Notes: generated by a model from the letters alone, not told the origin. A stretch of 5,897 bases of DNA from an uncultured bacterium (GCA_902782905.1 CACZPB010000115.1:1-5897); one strand, 5' to 3'. Shown: positions 1-5,851, counted from the stretch's first letter. Numbers and translations are program-made.

Positions 1-102
1 AGACAATTCTGCACAATAGAAAATATCTCGGAAGACCTTGCTTTCACCGCAAGAGAAGCGATAAATTTAATAAATCGAAGCCCGATTGACATAGATAGCT
101 AA
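1..102 (+). CDS. C-terminal fragment of an unidentified protein (5' end outside window)
   Basis: Reading frame 1 is open from the first base to a TAA at 100-102 and gives 33 residues ending in INRSPIDIDS. The other two forward frames hit stops early (TAG at about 17, TGA at about 87). The composition (mixed charged and aliphatic, with a helix-like EDLAFTAREAINLINR stretch) looks like the end of a soluble protein. I do not recognise the family, and 33 residues are too few to assign one. The stop lies 39 bp before the next start, but a strong promoter overlaps the last codons, so the downstream gene need not depend on this one for transcription. The call rests on the open frame and position only. 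Confidence 0.5.
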   Translation, partial: RQFCTIENISEDLAFTAREAINLINRSPIDIDS

Positions 103-114
103 ATACTTTAAAAT
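86..114 (+). promoter_or_regulatory. Sigma70-type promoter for the small gene at 142
   Basis: TTGACA at 86-91 is a perfect -35 match. After a 17-bp spacer, TAAAAT at 109-114 matches the -10 consensus at 5 of 6 positions. Transcription would start near 121, giving a leader of about 20 bases that carries the Shine-Dalgarno AGAGGA at 127-132. The -35 lies inside the last codons of the upstream gene. This is the best promoter match in the window by eye. Confidence 0.7.
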
Positions 115-141
115 TTATTATATAAGAGAGGATTATAAGAA

Positions 142-486
142 ATGGCAAATAATGATGCAATACCTGTAGAGGTTATTATTTTAACAGAGAACGAAGATAT
201 TAAAGGTACTGTTCACGTTTCGGCAAGTGTTGCTGCAAACAGACAGTTGACAGAGCTTTTGAACGATTCAAACAGAAGATTTTTGGCAATAACTAATGCA
301 GAAATCTACTCAAAGAATTCCAACCAGCCTCCAAAAAGATATGAGTTCTTGGAAATTCATATGGACAAAATTCTTATGGTTCATCCGATTTCTCAAGCAT
401 TATTTAAAGAAACACCAAAAACACAGGAAGATATTGCAAGGTTTAGAGAACTCAGAGCAAAACTTAACCAAACAAAACCATTCTAG
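142..486 (+). CDS. Small conserved-looking protein of unknown function (resembles DUF6812-type proteins)
   Basis: The product is 114 residues, with no signal peptide and no membrane segment, so probably cytosolic. ATG at 142 is chosen because AGAGGA lies 9 bases upstream and a near-consensus promoter sits just before it. Residues 7-16 (IPVEVIILTE) and 20-30 look like beta strands, followed by a LTELLNDSNRRFLAITNAEI segment at about 37-56 and a strand-like FLEIHMDKILMVHP at about 69-82. The C-terminal 30 residues are charged and helical. The pattern 'short strand, turn, strand, LxxxLN, FLAITxAE, EFLxIxxxxI' recalls short bacterial proteins filed under DUF6812, recalled from memory and not searched. 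No catalytic motif is visible and no function is proposed. It converges on dtd with only 25 bp between stop codons. Confidence 0.8.
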   Translation: MANNDAIPVEVIILTENEDIKGTVHVSASVAANRQLTELLNDSNRRFLAITNAEIYSKNSNQPPKRYEFLEIHMDKILMVHPISQALFKETPKTQEDIARFRELRAKLNQTKPF

Positions 487-488
487 GA

Positions 489-515
489 TTGAGCGTATTT
501 TGATTTTTTGCTCAA
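489..515. repeat. Short inverted repeat between convergent genes (weak terminator candidate)
   Basis: TTGAGC at 489-494 and GCTCAA at 510-515 form perfect 6-bp arms around a 15-base loop that contains a T6 run. It fills the 25-bp gap between the convergent stops and overlaps the dtd stop. Position suits a bidirectional terminator, but the stem is short, the loop is long and the T run lies inside the loop instead of after the stem, so intrinsic terminator activity is doubtful. Confidence 0.3.
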
Positions 516-955
516 GCCTGCCCTTCAAGCATAAATGTTACGGGACCGTCATTGATTAGCGAAACTTCCATCATTGCGCCAAATTGACCGTGCGCAGTTT
601 TTATCCCGTATTTTTGTACTTCTGTTATAAAGGCTTCGTAAAGTTCGTTTGCGCTCTGGGGAGGTGCTGATTTGTCAAAGCTGGGTCGAGTGCCTTTTTT
701 GCAATCACCGCATAGCGTAAATTGAGATACAATAAGCATTTCGCCATTTATATCAACAAGCGAACGATTCATTTTGTCATTTTCGTCAGGAAAAATTCTT
801 AGGTTTACGGTTTTTTTAGCAAACTTTTCAACTTCTAAAATGCTGTCACCTTTTTCTACTCCAATAAATGCCAAAATTCCTTTTCCTATTGAAGAATAAG
901 GAAGCCCGCCTATGTTTACACCGGCATGTTTTACTCTCTGTATAAGAATTTTCAT
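512..955 (-). CDS. dtd: D-aminoacyl-tRNA deacylase (DTD)
   Basis: Cytosolic editing enzyme that hydrolyses D-aminoacyl-tRNA (and, in known homologues, Gly-tRNA-Ala), freeing tRNAs mischarged with D-amino acids. At 147 residues it has the usual family length. It opens with the typical MKILIQRV strand and a GKGILAFIGV segment (24-33). SQFT at 77-80 is the SQxT catalytic-pocket motif, CGDCKKGTRPSF at 82-93 matches the conserved GDCxKGxRPSF, and NDGPVT at 135-140 holds the Gly-cisPro motif (137-138) that gives chiral proofreading. All key motifs are intact. The ATG follows directly after the TAG of the Maf-type gene with no gap, and its Shine-Dalgarno GGGAG (964-968) lies inside the end of that gene, so the two are probably co-transcribed and translationally coupled. 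Confidence 0.96.
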   Translation of the reverse strand: MKILIQRVKHAGVNIGGLPYSSIGKGILAFIGVEKGDSILEVEKFAKKTVNLRIFPDENDKMNRSLVDINGEMLIVSQFTLCGDCKKGTRPSFDKSAPPQSANELYEAFITEVQKYGIKTAHGQFGAMMEVSLINDGPVTFMLEGQA

Positions 956-2851
956 CTATATTTCTCCCAAAGTTTTGTCAATAAGCTCTGATACGGTTTT
1001 AATCTTTGTGTTTGCACTTTGTGCAAAATTTCTTATTGATAATGTAAGTTTTTCAATGTTCTCAACTGTAAGCTCTCTTGTCATCTTCATTTGATAATCA
1101 GATTCCAAACGCTCTGAAACGGTTATAAAATCAAAAAGCTTGTTCTTGCCGGCAAAATCGACAGCCAGTGCATAATATCCGGTAGAGAGTTTTTTTAGAG
1201 TTTTTAAAACTTCAGCACTCACCGTTCTATACCTAACCAGCTCGTTTTGAAGCCCGTTTGAGATTTTGTTAATTTCTTCTGCCAGCAGTAAAGCAGATTT
1301 TAAGCTCTCTTTCGCTTTAAAGAGATTTTCTTTAACCAACTCTTTGTTGTATCTAAAATTTGTACTAAGTTCGACTTCGCCTACAAAAGGACTGTCAGCA
1401 AGGGCTTCTTCTATTCCAATATTCTCAAACCCGTCAATTTGAGCCCCATACAGCGATGTGTTTATGTATTTGATATCGGGGAAGGTTTGAGTAAACTCGG
1501 AGAGAGGTTTTATAAATGCGGAATAAACTACTTCTGTAGGAATCATATCACCTCTTATCCCTTTAACATAAGTCAAAGCTCCATTCAGGTTTTTAAGTCT
1601 GTCTTGTGCAACATTTCGTCTTTCCTCTAATGTTGGAGCATTACTAAGTGCGTTAGCAAATGCGTCAAAATCCCTCGCTCCTATTTCCCATTTGTTATTT
1701 TTGCTGTTAAATATACACTCCAAATCCTTGTAAGCAGAGTCTTTGCTATAGCACTGTCCCTCCAAATACGCCAAATCCTGCCCGACAAGAACAATTTTAT
1801 TACAGCCCAAAATTCTTGCAGTGTTGAGTGCTGTGTATGAAACAGTACCTTTAGAAAAATATTCCGAGTTATCAGTACCCGTTATATCGCACCAGAACGA
1901 ATTTACAGGCAGATTAGAAGACGGGTGAAGGTAAGTATTTTTAAAGTTATGATGTCTTAAATTAGGATTTGAAAACGGCTCTGTTATAAAATTAACCTCG
2001 CTCAAATCCAAGCCTTCGATTTGCTTTGAGCAGTCAAAAGATTCAATAATACATAAAAAATCCGGTTTAATGCCATTGGCTGATATCGCCTTCATTGCTG
2101 TTCCGACAACTATTAAAACTATGTTTTTTCTATATTTTTTTATAGCTTCAATGTTTCTGTCCAGACTTGGTCCGGCTGATACGACAACCGCTGTTTTATC
2201 TTTGAACTTGTCTTTCAAAACTCCAAGCGGAACCTCAGTAAGCAGTTCGTTTGTATTTTCGATAATTCTTGTAAGCAGCGGGTAAAATTGCTCACGCGTG
2301 TATTTCAAATCAAGCCCGAATCTTCCTACGGAGCGCTGAAGTTCTACTACAAGCTCGTCAAACTTTTCTCCCCATAGTTCTCGATAGGAATTGGTCGATA
2401 AGAGAAGCGGCGTATTTTTCATGTTGGATTTTTGATGAATATATCCCTCAGTCTCCTCAAGAGTATTCGCAATAAATACATTAGGCTTCATTATGTCAGC
2501 GGAAAAATCCACTAATGTGAACGAAAACTTCAGTATATTTAAATCAGGCTCATAGAGTATAACAGAGCCTTGAGAATTCGCTGATGCCACCTGAAATAAG
2601 TAACCGAGTCCCAGTCCAAAAATCAGATGTATTGCAACCGGCTCATTTTTTGCCATAGAAAAAATTTCTTTTGCCTCTCCTAATGGTGAAATATTGTTGT
2701 GGAGAGTTTTTCCCTTATACCTCAAATTGTAAGCGTTGTTTTCTTGAAAAAGCTCCGGAACTTCTGTCGGAATATGTGTAAGAATTTTGTTTGCAAGTTT
2801 TTCATTCTTAGTTTTAAGCGCAATAATATTCTTTTCAAAAATCTTATTCAT
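956..2851 (-). CDS. Maf-type motility accessory factor / DUF115 glycosyltransferase (6-hydroxymethylpterin pyrophosphokinase MptE-like domain)
   Basis: The 631-residue product has the layout of bacterial Maf proteins, which are implicated in transferring nonulosonic acids (pseudaminic or legionaminic type) onto flagellin. The N-terminal part carries FGLGLGY (78-84) and a VILYEPD strand (97-103). The central DUF115 (MAF_flag10) domain shows the diagnostic SAGPSLD (225-231), VVGTAMKAI with NGIKPDF (248-265), GTVSYTALNTARILGC (335-350) and GQDLAY (357-362). Residues from about 500 to 630 are helical and charged, as in the family. No signal peptide or membrane span is seen. The ATG at 2849-2851 has GGAGAGG just upstream (2856-2862) and its own promoter. 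Dtd follows without a gap. No flagellin, chaperone or sugar-biosynthesis gene is in the window, so the acceptor is unknown; flagellin is the default by family, another surface protein is possible. This Maf is unrelated to the Maf nucleotide pyrophosphatase. Confidence 0.9.
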   Translation of the reverse strand: MNKIFEKNIIALKTKNEKLANKILTHIPTEVPELFQENNAYNLRYKGKTLHNNISPLGEAKEIFSMAKNEPVAIHLIFGLGLGYLFQVASANSQGSVILYEPDLNILKFSFTLVDFSADIMKPNVFIANTLEETEGYIHQKSNMKNTPLLLSTNSYRELWGEKFDELVVELQRSVGRFGLDLKYTREQFYPLLTRIIENTNELLTEVPLGVLKDKFKDKTAVVVSAGPSLDRNIEAIKKYRKNIVLIVVGTAMKAISANGIKPDFLCIIESFDCSKQIEGLDLSEVNFITEPFSNPNLRHHNFKNTYLHPSSNLPVNSFWCDITGTDNSEYFSKGTVSYTALNTARILGCNKIVLVGQDLAYLEGQCYSKDSAYKDLECIFNSKNNKWEIGARDFDAFANALSNAPTLEERRNVAQDRLKNLNGALTYVKGIRGDMIPTEVVYSAFIKPLSEFTQTFPDIKYINTSLYGAQIDGFENIGIEEALADSPFVGEVELSTNFRYNKELVKENLFKAKESLKSALLLAEEINKISNGLQNELVRYRTVSAEVLKTLKKLSTGYYALAVDFAGKNKLFDFITVSERLESDYQMKMTRELTVENIEKLTLSIRNFAQSANTKIKTVSELIDKTLGEI

Positions 2852-2872
2852 AAAACCTCTCCAACCGCTATT

Positions 2873-2902
2873 ATTGTAGCATATTTTGGTGTTTAGTGCT
2901 AA
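2873..2902 (-). promoter_or_regulatory. Extended -10 promoter for the Maf-type gene and dtd
   Basis: Read on the minus strand, TGCTACAAT (2873-2881) is an extended -10 (TGN plus TACAAT, 5 of 6). An 18-bp spacer separates it from TTAGCA (2897-2902), a 4 of 6 match to the -35. Transcription would begin near 2866, leaving a leader of about 15 bases that includes the Shine-Dalgarno GGAGAGG at 2856-2862. Its position in the 124-bp gap after rlmN argues that the Maf-type gene and dtd form a separate transcription unit. Confidence 0.55.
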
Positions 2903-2975
2903 TGATGTTTTTCCCCTTTTACCCCCGCAATGACGCCAAGCTTGTAGCTCTTAATTCCAATCAAATACATCCCCT

Positions 2976-3989
2976 CTACACCTTGCCGCGAAGTTGACCG
3001 CAGGCTGCATCGATGTCTGCTCCGCGCTCTAAGCGCACCGTAACCTTTTTGCCGGAGTGTTCAAGAAGATATTTAAACTTCATTATATCGCTGTTAGAAG
3101 GCTTTTTATAATCATTTTCAATAACAGAGTTATATGGAATAAGATTGATATTGCATTTCAAATCCTTTAAAAAATGCGCAAGCTCTTTTGCTACAGGGGG
3201 TGTATCATTAAATCCGTGGATTAGGATATATTCAATAGTAATTCTTCTTCCTGTTTTATCTATATAGTTTTTTAGGGCTGTTTTAAGCTCATTTAGCGGA
3301 TATTTGTTTTCAATCGGCATCAGTTCGCGTCTAAGTTCGTGAGTCGGTGCGTGGAGTGAAATCGCAAGCGTTGATTGCAAATCCATCTCCGCAAGTCTGT
3401 TAATCCCTGAAATTATACCGCTTGTAGAGATTGTAATCCTTCTTGCCCCTATCTGAAAGTCGTTGTTAAAAATTTCAAGAGCTTTTAAAACGTTATCGAG
3501 ATTAAGGAGCGGTTCTCCCTGTCCCATAAACACTATATTCGTAACCTTAAGCCCTGTGTCTCTTTGAATAGAGAGCACTTGTTCTATGATTTCTTTGTAG
3601 TTAAGATTTCTTTTGAATCCGCCTTTTCCTGTCGCGCAAAATGAACAATTTACTGCACATCCGACTTGTGAACTCACACAGGCGGTGAGGTTTGCGCGGT
3701 TATCAAAGCGCATAAGTACCGTCTCTACACATTCTCCGTCAGGATATTCTATCAGGTACTTAATCGTTCCGTCTTTGCTAACCTGCTTAATCTTGATTTT
3801 TGTATCCGTTACAGAGGCGATGTTTTTTAGCTCCTCTCTGAAATCTTTTGAGAGGTTTGTCATCTCATCAATAGAGGAGACTGATTTTGAGTAAATCCAG
3901 TTGTGGATTTGTTTTGCACGAAATTTTGTGGCATGCAATTGTTCCGTCAAATCTTCCAATTCTTCTAAACTCATTCCGGCAAGTATCAT
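2976..3989 (-). CDS. rlmN: Dual-specificity 23S rRNA A2503 / tRNA A37 C2-methyltransferase RlmN
   Basis: Radical-SAM enzyme that methylates C2 of adenine 2503 in 23S rRNA and of A37 in some tRNAs, tuning ribosome fidelity. At 337 residues it is close to the usual length. The [4Fe-4S] cluster motif CAVNCSFC lies at 111-118 (C111, C115, C118), followed by ATGKGGFKRNL. GQGEPLLN at 157-164 is the SAM-contacting GEP region. C330 in GADIDAACGQL is the cysteine that is itself methylated during catalysis (equivalent to E. coli C355), and VETV (88-91) carries the conserved glutamate near the active site. The presence of the GADIDAACGQL ending and family length favour RlmN; a Cfr paralogue is unlikely. 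The ATG at 3987-3989 has GAGG at 3998-4001, 8 bases upstream, which favours it over Met6. It starts 15 bp after the YkgJ-family stop, so the two are likely an operon. Confidence 0.95.
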   Translation of the reverse strand: MILAGMSLEELEDLTEQLHATKFRAKQIHNWIYSKSVSSIDEMTNLSKDFREELKNIASVTDTKIKIKQVSKDGTIKYLIEYPDGECVETVLMRFDNRANLTACVSSQVGCAVNCSFCATGKGGFKRNLNYKEIIEQVLSIQRDTGLKVTNIVFMGQGEPLLNLDNVLKALEIFNNDFQIGARRITISTSGIISGINRLAEMDLQSTLAISLHAPTHELRRELMPIENKYPLNELKTALKNYIDKTGRRITIEYILIHGFNDTPPVAKELAHFLKDLKCNINLIPYNSVIENDYKKPSNSDIMKFKYLLEHSGKKVTVRLERGADIDAACGQLRGKV

Positions 3990-4004
3990 CTTAATATCCT
4001 CAAT

Positions 4005-4808
4005 TTAACTCAATTTTTGTTTGTAAAAACCAATGATATCGACTTTAGCTTTAAGCAGCATAGCGTGGTGAGAAACTGAGTTCTTCCATTCGTTAAAAGA
4101 GCACCTTGAAGGTAAAAGCTTAAGGGGATTATGCGGATACTCTTTGCATATATCAGGTCTTGATTCGTATATTGTACAGAGGTTTCCTTCAAGTTTCGGG
4201 CAGTGGTAATAATAGATTTTACTGTCCTCCACAAGTTTATTCAAAAGCTCAAAATACTCTGGGTTAACAGCTTTTGCTTCTTCTTCTGTTTCGTATGGAA
4301 CAAAAACGGATACAAAATCTGCTGAAAATTTATCTCCCCTGCTTGCTCTTTGCTTAAGCTGGTCATAAGAGTATTCGCTCACTGCAAGCTTGCAGCAATC
4401 AGCGCACATGTTGCATTCATATTCATTTTTCTTATCCATAATGAGCTTATACTCAGCCTTGAGCTTTTGTCTATAATCACCTGTAAGGAAGGCAAGGACT
4501 TGCATTTGCCAATCTCTGAGTTTGCAGCCGGATGCAGGATACGGTGCAAAAGCATCTTTTTTCTGTATATCACAATTTTTTATTGTACAGTTTTCGCAAG
4601 CATTTTCGGGTTTCAGATTCTCAAGTTCTCGCCGAATGCTTTCAGCGGCTTCTATGAATATTTGCTCGTAATTAAGCTGTAAGTCTTTGTACTGGCTATC
4701 AAGAGAGTTGTCCTGTTTTTTGTTGTTCTCATCGTGCGGAAAAAGGCTTCCTGAGTTTGGAAAACCGTCATTGTTAGCGTTAGCTCCTGTAGAAAAAAAG
4801 TTGCTCAT
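4005..4808 (-). CDS. YkgJ-family cysteine-cluster protein (CxxCxxCC, putative Fe-S or zinc binding)
   Basis: With ATG at 4806-4808 the product has 267 residues. The core matches the YkgJ/UPF0153 family: CNMCADCC at 132-139 (C132, C135, C138, C139), then HCPKL with C203, NLCTIYESRPDIC with C211 and C221, and C236. Family members are thought to hold a metal or Fe-S cluster; the biochemical role is not settled. An additional set of cysteines lies upstream: CENCTIKNC (C71, C74, C79) and C95. Residues 1-45 are Asn/Ser/Asp-rich and probably disordered; 47-67 look helical. The frame stays open upstream to a TTG at 4842-4844 (279 residues), but that TTG lacks a Shine-Dalgarno and lies at the likely transcription start or in a -35-like hexamer, so I reject it. 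The ATG at 4808 also has no close Shine-Dalgarno (see the leader feature). It lies upstream of rlmN and is divergent from the superoxide reductase gene. Confidence 0.85.
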   Translation of the reverse strand: MSNFFSTGANANNDGFPNSGSLFPHDENNKKQDNSLDSQYKDLQLNYEQIFIEAAESIRRELENLKPENACENCTIKNCDIQKKDAFAPYPASGCKLRDWQMQVLAFLTGDYRQKLKAEYKLIMDKKNEYECNMCADCCKLAVSEYSYDQLKQRASRGDKFSADFVSVFVPYETEEEAKAVNPEYFELLNKLVEDSKIYYYHCPKLEGNLCTIYESRPDICKEYPHNPLKLLPSRCSFNEWKNSVSHHAMLLKAKVDIIGFYKQKLS

Positions 4809-4825
4809 ACACCAGATGATAGCAT
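4805..4825 (-). CDS. Possible six-codon leader ORF overlapping the YkgJ-family start
   Basis: On the minus strand AAGGGG (4831-4836) is followed after 5 bases by ATG (4823-4825), five more codons and a TGA at 4805-4807, encoding MLSSGV. The TGA overlaps the ATG of the YkgJ-family gene as ATGA, the classic arrangement for termination-reinitiation. This would explain why the main gene has no Shine-Dalgarno at a normal distance. The alternatives are leaderless initiation of the main gene, or a one-base error that splits a longer N-terminus. An ORF this short can arise by chance. Confidence 0.3.
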   Translation of the reverse strand: MLSSGV

Positions 4826-4848
4826 AAATTCCCCTTATCGGCAATGTA

Positions 4849-4857
4849 ATTTTAGCA
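4849..4857 (-). promoter_or_regulatory. Candidate extended -10 for the YkgJ-family gene and rlmN
   Basis: Minus-strand TGCTAAAAT is an extended -10 (TGN plus TAAAAT, 5 of 6). It would start transcription near 4842, upstream of the AAGGGG at 4831-4836 and the mini-ORF. No good -35 is seen 15-18 bp upstream, which is tolerated by extended -10 promoters. A second candidate, TGCTATCAT at 4816-4824 with TTGCCG (4839-4844) 17 bp upstream, would start transcription almost at the ATG at 4808 and make the mRNA leaderless. The sequence alone does not decide between them. Confidence 0.4.
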
Positions 4858-4859
4858 AA

Positions 4860-4880
4860 ACTAATAAAAACTGAATTAGT
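4860..4880. promoter_or_regulatory. Inverted repeat in the divergent region, candidate operator
   Basis: ACTAAT (4860-4865) and ATTAGT (4875-4880) are perfect 6-bp arms with a 9-bp spacer; arm centres are 15 bp apart. The right arm abuts the AAAGGAG ribosome site of the superoxide reductase gene, and the whole element covers the -35 area of the leftward extended -10 at 4849-4857. A repressor bound here could act on both sides. The arms are AT-rich in an AT-rich gap, so chance is a serious alternative. It does not clearly match a Fur or PerR box that I know. Confidence 0.3.
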
Positions 4881-4893
4881 AAAGGAGAATATT

Positions 4894-5310
4894 ATGAGTA
4901 TAAAATTCCAGATTTATAAGTGCGCTATATGCGGTAACATTGTTCAAATTCTTCACGAAGGAGACGGAAACTTGGTATGTTGCGGAGTCGAAATGCAGCA
5001 TCTGAATATTCAATATGATACGAACGAGCTTGGTGAAAAACATACACCAAAACGTGAGTTTAAAGATAATAAAAAGTTTATAACTGTAGCTGGGCATCCT
5101 ATGACAGAGGAGCACCACATAGAGTTTATAGAGACATATAAGCAGGATAAAAGCGAACTTTATATAAAATTCTTTAAACCAAACGAAATCCCCCGTATGG
5201 ATATTTCTTTCTTTGATGATGATGTAGTCTCTGTCGAGTATTGTAATATTCATAACCTGTGGGGCGAGAATAAGCTGCTTACAAACGAATTCGGTAACTA
5301 TAGTATTTAG
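4894..5310 (+). CDS. dfx: Desulfoferrodoxin (class I, two-iron superoxide reductase)
   Basis: Cytosolic enzyme that reduces superoxide to hydrogen peroxide with electrons usually supplied by rubredoxin, without making oxygen; typical of anaerobes. The 138-residue product has both iron centres. The N-terminal desulforedoxin domain shows CAIC (C10, C13) and VCC (C29, C30), the four ligands of centre I. The catalytic centre II ligands are H50 in EKHTP, H68 in GHPM, H74 in EEHHIEFIE, and C117 and H120 in YCNIHNLW. E48 and K49, which shape catalysis in known enzymes, are present. Nothing is missing, so it should be active. The ATG has AAAGGAG (4881-4887) 6 bases upstream. Ferritin follows 12 bp after the stop in an evident operon. 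A rightward promoter must lie in 4809-4880, but I see no convincing -35/-10 pair; TGTAAT at 4845-4850 is the best -10. Confidence 0.96.
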   Translation: MSIKFQIYKCAICGNIVQILHEGDGNLVCCGVEMQHLNIQYDTNELGEKHTPKREFKDNKKFITVAGHPMTEEHHIEFIETYKQDKSELYIKFFKPNEIPRMDISFFDDDVVSVEYCNIHNLWGENKLLTNEFGNYSI

Positions 5311-5322
5311 AAGGAGCAAATT

Positions 5323-5823
5323 ATGGTAAGTGAAAAAATTAACGAAATTTTAAACGAACAGATTAACAAAGAGTTTTACTCAGGATATCTTTATCTTTCG
5401 ATGTCAGCGCATCTGCACGAGTTGGGGCTTTTTGGCTTTGCATCTTGGCTAAAACTTCAAGCAAAAGAGGAGGTTGAACACGGGCTAAAGCTGCTTGACT
5501 ATTTACTTGAGAGAAACAGTTTTGTTACTTTAAAACAAATATCTATGCCGGAGTTTGAATATCAAGGCGTTATTTCTGTGTTTCAAAAGATTTACGAACA
5601 CGAAAAATGCATAACATCTTCTGTAATGCAGGTGGCAAAACTTGCGGAAGACGAATGCGACAGAAAAACTCTGGCTTTTATAGATTGGTTTATAGAAGAA
5701 CAGACAGAAGAAGAACAGATGGTAAAATATATAATCAAGCGCCTTGAACTTTTTGGAGAAGATAAGGTTGCCCTATATCTTATGGATAAAGAACTAGGCG
5801 AACGCAGAGGCGGGAAAAATTGA
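5323..5823 (+). CDS. ftnA: Bacterial non-haem ferritin (FtnA type)
   Basis: Iron-storage protein expected to form a 24-subunit shell; it oxidises Fe2+ at a di-iron ferroxidase site and stores it as a ferric mineral. The 166-residue length is typical. Ferroxidase residues fall at the same numbers as in E. coli FtnA: E17, E50, H53 (EEVEH), E94 and Q127, with Y24 nearby. E49, E126, E129 and E130 match the third iron site (site C) of FtnA-type proteins. The four-helix bundle pattern is complete, and there is no haem-type methionine evidence for a bacterioferritin. AAGGAG at 5311-5316 lies 6 bases before the ATG and directly after the desulfoferrodoxin stop, so the two genes are co-expressed. By oxidising free ferrous iron it would limit Fenton chemistry with peroxide from the superoxide reductase (inference). 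Confidence 0.96.
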   Translation: MVSEKINEILNEQINKEFYSGYLYLSMSAHLHELGLFGFASWLKLQAKEEVEHGLKLLDYLLERNSFVTLKQISMPEFEYQGVISVFQKIYEHEKCITSSVMQVAKLAEDECDRKTLAFIDWFIEEQTEEEQMVKYIIKRLELFGEDKVALYLMDKELGERRGGKN

Positions 5824-5851
5824 AAATAGAAGTTATGGTGATTCTTCGGAC

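Noticed and set aside
489..515. Intrinsic bidirectional terminator between the small gene and dtd
   Set aside because: Six-base stem, 15-base loop and the T run inside the loop do not fit an intrinsic terminator; kept only as an inverted repeat.
296..559. 87-codon plus-strand frame overlapping the small gene at 142 and the end of dtd
   Set aside because: Out of frame with a gene that has a good start signal, and biased Lys/Trp/Phe composition typical of a shadow frame.
4350..4682. 110-codon plus-strand frame inside the YkgJ-family gene
   Set aside because: Antisense to a well-supported cysteine-cluster protein, with no ribosome site or promoter of its own.
4809..4844. N-terminal extension of the YkgJ-family protein from TTG at 4844
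   Set aside because: No Shine-Dalgarno precedes the TTG, predicted transcription starts lie at or after it, and its bases also read as a -35-like TTGCCG hexamer. The 12 extra residues show no domain feature.
4876..5319. 147-codon minus-strand frame opposite desulfoferrodoxin
   Set aside because: It lies fully antisense to a gene with all catalytic ligands conserved; the hydrophobic product is a typical reverse-strand shadow.
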